NCBI GenBank assembly: GCA_035610835.1
Contig: CM069441.1
Coordinates: forward strand, 103,165,606-103,229,605
Origin: Ophiura sarsii
Taxonomy: Eukaryota; Echinodermata; Ophiuroidea; Amphilepidida; Ophiuridae
Reading direction: 5' to 3'
Length of the DNA stretch: 64,000 bases
In this document: piece after piece, positions 21,601-33,600 of the stretch
Layout of the letters: each line of letters starts with the position of its first letter
How positions within the stretch are numbered: the first letter of the stretch is position 1
Translations under genes and position numbers: made by a program
Notes under the pieces: model-generated
What the model was told of the DNA's origin: nothing
Database searches by the model: none
What the model saw: the letters and a program-made list of their open reading frames with translations, nothing else

Positions 21601-24600
21601 GACAGGGGTCAGGGCCACGACTTTTATTCACCTACGGTAAAAATATACGCCATTTTCCAACACACAGAGACTAAATCGTTTTTTCTAAAAAAAGGTATTC
21701 AGCAGGATTCGAACCGAGGAGGGGAGAATCTATTAGATTACTAGTCCATATTCGTAACCGCTCGGCCATAACTACTTACTGACGTGTCTATGTGTTCTCT
21801 ATAATAATGAACTAGTGGTGAACTATTAGGCATGTTCAGACGGGCATAAATGATCGGCGTAAATTTAGACCCTACAGCAATTAAAATTCCACAATTAATC
21901 CCTCTACTCCGGACAGTTGTCCACACGGTACTAAATACAACGTTACTCTGAAGTTTTCCGACAAAGTTAACACGACCATCGCAGGGGGCTTAGGAGTAAA
22001 CATCGGTAAATATCGGAGTTCTGATTATTTCGAATCCCGTTTTCGGCAGCCCAGTGGCGTAACTAGACTTTTTCATTTGGGGGTGGCAAGAAGGGGCAGT
22101 GACTTGAAATGGGGGGGGGGGCGGGGCTCCTAAGACAATCCAAGTGCCGCGAGCATTTGCGCGGATACACTCTTAGAAAAAATGGTTCGTTTAAGAACCC
22201 TTTTTTGTCCCGCGGGGAGCACCTTTTGGCCTAAAAGGTTCTAAAAAGAACCTTAGAATGGTTCTTTGAAGAACTTTCAAATTTTAAATAAGACCTAAAG
22301 GTATATTTACTTTTTTGTTTTATGTAATATGCAAATTCAAGAGAAATGTAAACAAATTTAATCCTTTTCAACTGTTAAAAATCATTTCTTCTTGGCTAAA
22401 AACATTTTTTACCGTTTTACCAAGAACCATTGAGGGTTCTCCATAATTTTTTCCCAAAAGGTTCTTGAAGCTTGAGGAACCATTTTCTTGGCTAAAGAAC
22501 CCTTTTAGAACCTTTTTTGGTTCTAAAAGGAACCCTATAGAAATTTCATTGGGTTCCTTTTAGAACCAAAAAAGGTTCTAAAAGGGTTCTTTAGCCAAGA
22601 AAATGGTTCCTCAAGCTTCAAGAACCTGTTGGGGAAAAATTATGGAGAACCCTCAATGGTTCTTGAAAAACGGTAAAAAATGTTTTTAGCCAAGAAGAAA
22701 TGATTTTTAACAGTTGAAAAGGACTAAATTTGTTTACATTTCTCTTGAATTTGCATATTACATAAAAACAAAAAAGTAAATATACCTTTGTCTTATTTAA
22801 AATTTGAAAGTTCTTCAAAGAACCATTCTAAGGTTCTTTTTAGAACCTTTTAGGCCAAAAGGTGCTCCCCGCGGGACAAAAAAGGGTTCTTAAACGAACC
22901 ATTTTTTCTAAGAGTGTAGGGAGGTGTCTGAGGGGGGATGTGCCTCAGTGGCGTAGCTAGGTTATTCATATTGGGGGCGAGGAATGTAAATGAAGCGACA
23001 AGATTTTTTGAGTGATGAGATGCGCGCGTAACGCGCGAACATTTTCGACTTTACAGCTATTTTTTGCACGATTGAGCTACATTTTGGCTCTAAACAAGCT
23101 TGTACCAAAGAATATTTCGTTTTGGGAAGACATATGCGCGCATAGCGCGCGGAACATTTTTCATATGTGTACTTTTGACCATCATAATTCCATGATTCCT
23201 TTCGTCAAATGAATCGTGGAAGGTTATTAATTTAAAGCTTTTAATGAGACAGGGGTCAGCGCCACGGGAAATATCCCCCTAGTCACATGACGTTGAACCA
23301 CATTTAAATGCCTTAATGTTGTCATTGTATAAGGCTGACATTTTGGCATAAATTGAATTGCACGATATCGACATCCGCTTTTCAAGGGAAAAATAAATTC
23401 TCTTCGTATACAATAGACTCGCTCAACGTTGGCATCTGACTGTACCGACGGAAGCTCAAGTTTACCGACGGGGATATTTCAGGGGGGCACCGGCCCCTGG
23501 ACCCCTGGGTTCGCCACTGAGCACGGTATCAAATCCACGCCAAAATACAGTCGCTCACACCAGGCCGTGAAAGCCGTGAACTGCGTAACGTATTTTTGAA
23601 GGTACCACTCTCTTTTTTTTAAAGTTTGGAGCAAATCAGCAAATACAAATATCGGTCGTATAGGAAATAAGAAAATCGATTCAAGGACATATTAGCCGAT
23701 TGGCTTCTTATTTACATAACAATTGGCCTTTGCAAATCATGTTCATTGATAGACTAGCTAGGGTCTCCATAGTTCAATTGAACGGAATAGTCAACACAAT
23801 ATATTTATAGGGTATTCTTTATCGCAGTGAAATTGCAAAAGAAGAAAAAAATATCATTCAACATTCAATAAATATTGCGAACGATATGCAATCCTGTCAA
23901 TTTCTAAAAATAAAGTGTAAATAACAAACAGACAAAAGTATAACAATCCTAGGATTCGAACCACTGACCTCATGATTATGAAGCCGGCGCTTTGCCGACT
24001 GAGCTAATGAAGACTACACATAGATATTTAGAAAATAAAATACATAAAGTTCAAAATACGAATATCACATGAATCGGGGCAAAAATGCGGGCTAAAATGC
24101 TTTATATTTCGATTGTTGTGTGTTTTTAACATAGGATTATCGCTCAAAAGTTGATTATATGCTGAAGGAGATTGTAATTCTGATTTCATTATAATGCATA
24201 ACACTACTTTTCGAAACGATTCTAGACACCTTAGTATTTCGTTCGTACATAAAATGTTGGCCATTACGTTTTTTCGATTGGAATTCGGCGCGGCAAATCT
24301 ATTGCACCATGGGTATTATTACATGGAAACACGGAGACTCAGATACGTAGGGAGTCATGTGATTTTTGTCCAGGACAAACACTTGAGATGTACACGCCCC
24401 TTTAAGTTATGAACACCTATTGTTTTGTGAATTTGCTGAATGTTATTGAATACAGGGTTAGAATTTCACACACAAAAAACTGTGAGAATCTATTCAGATT
24501 CTTGTTGAATAATTTTTACGAGAATCCTTAGATTCTACTCCATTTACTTGTGTATACACCTAAAAAGTTTACGAGAATCTATTTAGACTCTCCTGGGATT

Positions 24601-27600
24601 AACTTGATATAGATTCTATACAATCCTGGGATTGTTTAGGAGAATATCTGTGAAAATGGATTTCTCAGATTCTCGCCAGAAATCTAACCCTGGTATATTT
24701 GACTAAATACTCCCATTAGAAAGATCTCTATGAAAGAAAAGGAAATCTTGTCAAATATGACCATGTGAACTGCGATGGTCTGAACTACATAAAAAGTAGG
24801 AAATTAGTTTGATAAGACTTCCGAACAGATGTTGGTACATAATAATATGTTTTGAATTTATATGTCGATATTTTTACTGTTATTTTAACAGGTGCAAGAA
24901 GATTGTAAAGAATTCAAGATAGCTTTAGATGCAGACAACTATTTGAAGGCTTCAGAACATGTTGACAATTTGGTAAGACATACAACATGGTTGTTTCCCA
25001 TAAGAGCTAAAATACGGTATTATTATTAATTTTAGAATCCATGATTAAATTCAGATGAAAATGAAAGATGTTGTCATTGAATCCTTATTTGATAATCACC
25101 ACCTCACTATTGTATTTTATTGCAAAGAATCACTTATTAAATGTGATGCAATCTGTGAAAACTCGTCGGATGTCGCAAAATGTGAACTAGGGATTTATTT
25201 TTGTTAGATTTTTTTAAAGAAAATTAAATTCCAATTTACTTTGTGTCATCATCTTTTATGAAATTTCACCTTCAAAAACTTACTTAAGTCTCTTTTTATT
25301 ATTAACCTTATAATGCTATTCTATTGAATTATTTATCTTTTTTGGCCTGTTTTCATGATTTCTTGTTTTGTAGCTTTTTATGACATCACAATCATCATTC
25401 ACTCATATCTTTTTTGTAGTGATCATAGAAAAATGATCGAAACAGTTTTAGCTTTCTTATGATATAAATATCTCCAATATGAAAAATGCCACCATGTGGC
25501 GGGTTTACACAAATCGCATCACAAATGAACCAATATAATACTATAATCAACTTCCTATTCAAAAATGTCTGTAACATAACGTGCAATAACTAGAGAGACA
25601 TGGTTGCTAGGGGTGAATGTGCCACCACAAGCCATTTCTGGTCAAATAAATCTACTATTAAACAAGTCGGACGAAAGGCAAGCGAGTTGCTGCCAAAAAA
25701 ACTACCCCAGAGGTAAGCTTATTTACTGTTGTGAGAAACAATAATCTAAAAAATAAGTCTGATTAATATTTTTGTGTTTTATATCCCACAGAGGAGGAGT
25801 GTGGAGAATCTTGAAAAAGATGGATATTGTGATCTGAAAATTATCCATGCTCTGCAGGTAATTGATCGAATATGCTAGTTATCGGATGAATTGGAAGTGA
25901 TTTAAATGTATCCATATTCTTTTCATATGTGACTCAATAGGTCAGATTATATCGATATTATATTGTAATGGCCATTGGTTTGTGCTGCAGAATAGTATCA
26001 CCTCTTTCCAATGTGGGTGGGTCAAAACCTTAGCATATAAATTGAAATTCATTTAATCCCATTATTAAATCCCATACCCTTTCACATCAATTGAATCCAA
26101 CCATAGGAAAGGACTTTTCCAGGCCCCAGTATTTGCATAAATTGGACAAAGATAAAATACTGTGGACCTCTTTTTGAATTTGAGAAAGAAAAGAAGGAAA
26201 ATGTTGTGAAAATGTTTGTTAAATTTTGGAAATTTAATAAGAATTTTGACACAATTTGATTTTTGTTCCTTCAAAAACGGTTCACTAGATTTTTGAAGAA
26301 AAAAACCATCCGACCGATCCTACCTGAGAGTTTCATTCGCCCGTTGAATGTGGTGGGGGGGGGGGGGAGTGGGGGCATTGTCGCTATTAATTCTGACAGC
26401 TATCAATCATGGTATATCTTGTTCTGTTTCAGGCTGAGATCCGTGTAAATCATGAGACTCTAGTTTACCACCTAGGAGAAATATGGACGTCAATGATGAG
26501 TTGGATCTTGCCACAAGCCAAAGAGACATTGACTAGAAATAATGTGTCAAAGGTCAAACTGAAAATAGGTATGTAGAACTCTATCAGGCATAACTATCTA
26601 TTGCTCCACAATATTCTATCAACACAGGGTGTGTCAAAAGAGCAAAAAGAAGTGTTACATCAGGGTTGGTGATTTCTTTTTTAATCAGAAATTTGTAATT
26701 AAATCTTTTTTTTTAAATGTCAAATGCTGTGATGCCCCATAAGTTAGCCAACATACACTCGACAAAAGAAGTTCTTGGACACTTAAATTAAATTAATATT
26801 TAATAGAATATATATAATTATATATATGATTATATATATATAATTGTATATCAAAATAAGCAGAAAGTAATCCTCTAACAGCTTAACATGGAATTTAGAC
26901 ATGATCACTCATGCATGGCAGATCCCATTCACTTGACAATGGCAAGAAGATTGCAAAAAATTGGATAATCCCTCCATTCAAATGACTGTAAATGCTCATT
27001 TCTTGCAATTTCCTTTTACGCACCTTACCATTGCTTAATGAATGTGCTCAGCCATGCATGAATGCGTACATCTTAATTTCATACAGACATGATAGAGAAT
27101 TATTGTCTGCTTATTTTGACATGCAATTGTTTAATTTATATTAAATATTTATGTGAAATATTTGAACTTCAATGAGTGTCCAGGAACTTCTTTTGACGAG
27201 TGTAGTTCATTGGTATTCTGAACACATTAACAATTCCACCAGGTATTTGAAGAAAAAACAAACATGTTTTTTTACATTTGAACATTTCATAGAACAAATC
27301 CAGTAAAATCATAAAAACTCCTGTTAAATTGTGCACCTTGAAGATGAATCTATTGCTAATAGATAATATGACATCACAGGCGTATTTGATTATATCCAAA
27401 AGTTGTAGAGACATTACAATTGGAGTCCAACAGTCTAATTTGTTAAAAACTTCATATATGGCTCATTCCATGAAGTTGGGGCATTTCTTAAAATAGCAGA
27501 ATTTGGTACTTTAGGCAGCTTATAAACTGTTTTACTCTATTTGTATATCAAATTTTTTTAGTGTCCAAAAACAGTACTAGGTTATAGTATTGAGCCATGA

Positions 27601-30600
27601 AAAAAAAAAAAAAAATCGACCCTTCCTTGAAGGAAAATAAAATAAAAAATGAGGTGGTGTCCAAGACCATTTTTGCTAAAAAACGTGACATGGAAAACAC
27701 AACAATTAATATGAGTTTTATGTAAGCAAAACTATCATAGAATTGCTTGGAAATCGATTTGATTAATAAAAGATACATGTATTCATAGTTTACTGACCAA
27801 AACACCTCGTTACGCTGGACTGATTTTTCACCCAAGCAACATGAAAATTGCCTTTCCGATGCTACGCACGGTGTCCACAAAACATACACGTGTAGCATCG
27901 GGAGTTTTCATTGCTGAATGGGGTTAGTTCTCTATCATACATTTTTTAATTATTTTCCAAAATTAAGAGCATTTATCAATTGAAAACTATTGTAAATGAG
28001 AATAAATTTCATGAAGACCATTCCATATATTCATGAAAAAGTATACCATGCCGTGTGCATGGTGTCCGAACCATAAAATGTAGCATCGTGATAAACATCC
28101 TATGCAATTTGTGGGAATCCCCCCCTGGAGATAAACAAAACATTCCATATTTCTTTTTGTAAGGATAGAGGTCAATAGCTATCAGGTTTGTTTGGAATTT
28201 GCCACATGTGGGCTAGTTTTATCAAGGTTTCAGTCGCTGATGTCCAGTTGTAGCATCGGGACTTTTATGTAGCATCAAAATGTAAACATTGGATAGTTTT
28301 GTGAATGGTAAGTGCGATTGTAATTATTTCTTAATGTTGCTTGTATGTCTGTATTTATTAATGCATTTTTATTGAAAGGGAAACACTGTATCAGAATTTC
28401 TTTTCATGTTATGATATTAATTTTGAGTCACGGACGCCATAATAATTTGGCGTCCATGTAGCATCGGGCATAGTATGGGCAATATTTTGCATTGGGTATC
28501 GTTATAGTTTGTTGAAATTGTATTTTTTTTGTAGAATCACATCATTAATAAACTTTGAAGTTAATAATGAATTAGTTTTTGCTCTTTTAATGCTAATAAT
28601 ATAGCTTACCAATACGATGCTACATGGACACCATGTCCATGTAGCATTTCATAAAATTTGCCTAATTAGACTAAAACAATTGCCCCATTCGAAATTATCC
28701 ATCACCCAAAACATTCAAAACATTGCCTACATTTTACTACACTTTACAGAAAAAAAGGCATATTATGAGAGATGTATATCTAATGAAATATATTAATACA
28801 CAATGCTACATGGACACCATTTCCATTAGCATTTCACTGAATTCACAATAAAGATTCCCTTATTTTAGTTGTATTTACTATAAATAAAACAAATAATTGT
28901 AAATCATTTAAGTTCTCTATCCTTTGCTATTCTTTTTCATGTTAAATGAATAATAAATAAAATACTCCAGCATGATTTTAATATAAATATTTTCCTGCAA
29001 CACAAAAAGTGCAACATGAATAAATAATCTACTACAATATCAATACACAATGTTCCATGAAGATACTAAGCCATAGGGTTTATTTTGTTTTGCTTTGCAG
29101 GTTCTTGACATTAATTCAGAAGACAGTTCTATCGTCCTGGAATTTATGGAGATGAAGACACGGAACCCATCATTTTCAAAAACTAGTACCTTTCCAAAGA
29201 AATCCATCATGGCAATTAAATTATTTTTTTGCAAACTGACTTTTTAAGTGATCAAACTTTTCAATCATCTTTATCAATAATAGAGGATGATTCAATCAGA
29301 AACGAGCAAAGAGACTAAGATCACAAAGGGTACTTTAAGAACAACACTGCATGAAGTTTATTTCAGTGGACATCTTAAGTTTCTTTGATCAATGGTGTAT
29401 TGTTATTGTGTAATTGTAAGAAATGGTGTATGTGTATCATAGGTAATTATGTTTATGCTTCATGGCAGGTTATCTTTTTGTGTAATTTGTAGTTTTACAA
29501 TCCATGTTATTAATTTTATCGTGTGCTTATAACATAAAAAGTTAACATCATAGTACATCCTCTCTATTGATCTGAAAAAGATGCACCTGTTCAAGCTGTT
29601 CCAAATATTTTAGGGCACGGTGTCCATGTAGCATCGTAATACTTAAGTACACAGAAAAGGTAAATTTTACATGAACAGTGTTTAGATAAATTTCAAGCAA
29701 TTCACTCTGTGTATCTACTTGATATGATGAACAAGTAGACAAACCATTCATTCACACTCAAATAATTGTAACAGTATGAATAGTCTTATTATTAACAATG
29801 TTACAAGACGCGGTGTCCATGTAGCATCGGTAGTGCATTTTATAACATTATACAGGCAAATAATACTTCATATACTTACTTTATGACTATAATGTAATCA
29901 ATGTGCATGGTTTATAGAGTACTTTACATCAAACAAATATTGATATGTACTTTTTTTAAATTCATTATACAAATTGCAAAATAAAGAGTCACTTTTCAAT
30001 GAGTTTTTACATAAAACAGTTAATCTACGATGTCTTGTTCGTTAAGTTATGTTCAACCTAGACAAATCTGGTTTCTTTTCATGTATTTGTGGTTCCAAGT
30101 AGTTAATTGAGGTATAGAAACTTGGCCCACATCTTAAGCTAATTTATCAGAAAATGATATGGAAATGGGAAATGGTGTCCATGTAGCATCAGGATTTTTG
30201 GAAATGTCATCCAACTGTTGAACATGTGCGGTTATTTTACACCAAATGTTACATTAAAAAAAAAAGTTCTACATTGGACTTTGGTAAATGTAGAACCTAA
30301 AAAAGAAGAAAGAGTTGGAAAATATCCATTTTGAAAATTTCACTTGGATGTCACATAATATGCCCCAACTTCATGGAATGAGCCATATGTTGATATGAAA
30401 AACTGATAAGTTTTGGGAAAACTCATTCAGATTCTCAGTTTTGTTGAGGAGGAGAATCTTTGCAAGGATGGATTCTTGATTTGTCAAATTTAATATGATA
30501 TCTATAAGATGCATTTTTGTCCCATCAAATTTTAATTTTAATAGTGACTAGAAATACAGTCAGTCATATACTTTACTTTGAAAGCTTAAGAAAAGAATTT

Positions 30601-33600
30601 TAGGTTATGATCAAACATTTTTGGAACTTGACACCAAACTAATTTTAGGACGCAATGCATCACACACTTGTTTTGGTAACCGTAATTTATTTAAATCAAT
30701 GTTATCAATTAATAATAGAAGATGATAAGAGGTGCTTTCTACTTTGAGTATTACTTCTGCTTCTATTTAGGTCACAATGATAAATTTTGCCAGGCAGTGC
30801 AGGCTACGCATCAGGTGGGGATTCTAACACCCAAACTCCAGGCATTTGGTAAGTATGCACATTTGATATAAACATAAATAAACATAAAAAATCCTTTGAT
30901 GTTGGGGTTAGGAAGAGTGAAGTATGTTTAAGAATTCATAATTTGATTTTCATGAAATAGAACCATCGTCAAACCTTAGACCTGCAATCTTGTTCAAAAC
31001 CTGTTGGGACACTATACATGTGCGCATGAAATATCTTCCAAAATGAGTAAAAAGCTGTCAGTTGAAAGTATGATAGTCAAAACTAGTTTATGTAAAGCTG
31101 ACATCCCCCCCCCCCCCCCCAAATCAATGTTGGGGCTGATATATATAACACAGCCTGTTGCTGGACGATGCTTTTATATGGACCAACATTGAGTTTAGGG
31201 GGAGGGACCACCGTTCCACAGGACATGCAGGAAGTGTCCCAACAGTTTTGAACATGATTGTATTAAGAAGGGAGTGGAAAAGTGAGCTATAAATGATACA
31301 AAAATCGCTATATCTCGAAAACGGTAGCTTTGATTTTGACAATTCTTTTTAAGAAATGAAGAACATTGCTTCTGTAACATTCCGACTTTGAACTTCATAG
31401 TCTAATTACGTATACATATTTAATGAAATACATAAATAACCTTTATTTTGATGAAGTGTCATAATTTCAAAGTATCTAATTTACAGCGGTGGGTGTTTTA
31501 AACGATTGCATCACCTGTTTTCCGTTTTTAGACACAACTTTTGATTCAATAAAGGGTTTCTTGATCAGATTTGGAGGATATATAGGTCATGTTATCGGTC
31601 ACGTGACCAACTACTTAAAAATGTTATGCTCCAACTTACTTTTAGGGATAGTTCACTTTTAATTACGGAGGTATATTTTGCACACTAGATGCCCAAGAAG
31701 TAATGGATATTGCCAGTTATTTAGATTCAAATGGTTTCTTGATAACATATAATACCATCCAAACATGCTAGAAAATACTCTCGTCGCTTACGCGACTCCT
31801 GCGTCACGGAAAATGGATTACATAACAAGGAAGGGTGAGCGCTCTAATCGCTTACGCAACTCGTATGCATCTCAATTGGGGAATATTGCTTTGGCGAGTA
31901 CCAACAAGTTAAATCAATCCGCGCACACACTATCGTATTAAGTATTTAACTATTTGAATTAATTCTTTTCCTTAATGAATACAAAGAATGTAAAAACAAA
32001 ATACATAATTTGTATTAAACGCACTCATATAGAGTTCTCTGGCTTTTTTAAAAGTGTACGGGGATATGGATTTAAGTTTTAAAATATTCAAAACATAGGC
32101 CGATGTCAGACTCGAACCTATATACAACATTTGGTTTACCTACATGTACAATATTGTGTGTAAGACAACAGCGCACTAGACCGGTCGGCCATGAAGGGAA
32201 CACACCACTTAACAACCTATTATGGACACAATCGATATAGGTTAGCCGTTGTTGTTAATGCATTGTATTATAGTTCATTTTGACAACGTATTTTGATGGG
32301 CGATAACAGTAAACCATAGAATATTTTCAATCAGAACTCAAAAATATTATGGGAAAGTCGATTTTCAACAGTATGCCATTAATATAAAGGTCTTTGACAT
32401 ATTTTCCTTTTTACAACTCATGGCTTACTGTTGATCCAATCGATTCTACATGTAGCATGTTGGCATACTGTGAATACTGTGAATAGCCTCGACATGCATC
32501 CACAGTTTTAGAATTACATTGTAACCTTTTGTATCTATGATTTGTTGACACAAGATCATTTCAGTGCAAGCGAAACATATTATTAATTTATTTGGAGATG
32601 TGGTGGAGGGGTAATAATAGGCCTTTCTAATAAATGCACATGATGCAAGAATATAAACAATATTGGTGCTTATTGCTAACATGTCACTCAAAGAGATCTA
32701 TGTGTTTCTTTTAAAATAAAATCATGTCATGATAAAATTACATTATTTGTTTTACCTATCTATATCTTATAAAGAAGTCTTTATTAAAAGTACCATTTAG
32801 GTGCGTAATTCAGACAATGCCCCTTTAAATTGAAGACATTACTAACCCATTCTTTTTTTTAAACAAACGATACTAATCGTACATTATCGCTCTCTAATAT
32901 TGCCAAATATGAGATTAATTGGAACATTTTTAATGCAGTTACAAGGACTTATATGAATTTAGTACATAATGTTTTCAATGCTTTAATACAATCTTGTTCA
33001 AAACCTGTTGGGACACTATACACGTGCGCATGAAATATCTTCCAAAATGAGTAAAAAGCTGTCAGTTGAAAGTATGATAGTCAAAACTAGTTTATGTAAA
33101 GCTGCCACCCCCCGCCCCCCAAATCAATGTTGGGGCTGATATATATAACACAGCCTGTTGCTGGACGATGCTTTTATATGGAACCAAAATGTACTGTATG
33201 GAAGGAAATGATCTCATCTGGACAAATAAACTTGGTTGAAATCTCACCCTGTTTCAATCAAATAAAGACAATGACTCATTTTCCGGTAATTACAACCTAT
33301 GCGGGTGTAACTATAGTCACCAGCAGAGAAGTTCAACACTGACCCTACATGCTCGCGATAAATAATGAGCGAATTGGCTGTAACGTTCTTGATGCCATAG
33401 ATCCAACCGGGCCAATTGGATGCATGTGTGTTGGCCCGCTCAAAATATGCTGTTCTATTCCACCAATGGGAACCCCACTTCCGTGTTTACACTATGTACG
33501 CAGTCGTAGCAGGAACAAGTGCCGAACTTCTTTCCAGCTGACTGACTATAGAGAAGGATGTCCATAGCGAGTCTATTAAGCCACTGAAGGATTTTAAATT

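Larger units (their letters stand above)
21022..23519. mobile_element. CAGTGGCG-ended composite insertion with 5-bp target duplication (AGCAC)
   Basis: The left end reads TCAGTCAGTGGCGCACCCAG and the right end CTGGGTTCGCCACTG. AGCAC flanks both sides (21017-21021 and 23520-23524). Copy 1 of element A has a single AGCAC at the matching place (15471-15475, complement), which is the empty site. The 2.5-kb block has taken later insertions, including the 749-bp palindrome and further CAGTGGCGTA starts at about 22051 and 22945. It also contains part of a GCGCG-type repeat (23015-23150) related to 6929-7228. Confidence 0.75.
20990..24401 (-). mobile_element. TTAA element A, copy 2 (reverse orientation, interrupted)
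   Basis: Its 5' end (reverse of AGGGGCGTGTACATCTCAAG) abuts TTAA at 24402-24405. It matches copy 1 down to about 23525, is interrupted by the insertion at 21022-23519, and resumes at 21021 for about 30 bp. It contains the second tRNA-like segment. Confidence 0.75.

Noticed and set aside
21695..21778. Functional tRNA-Ser gene.
   Set aside because: The anticodon reads AGT, the T stem has mismatches and the acceptor stem does not pair.
27548..27898. 116-codon minus-strand ORF inside the 2.9-kb element.
   Set aside because: Rich in Phe from a poly-A run, with no transposase motif. The element appears non-autonomous.
27870..30193. CRISPR-like array, suggested by the repeated GGTGTCCATGTAGCATCG motif.
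   Set aside because: Spacing is irregular (tens to hundreds of bp), both orientations occur, and the genome is eukaryotic. Internal transposon motifs are the better reading.
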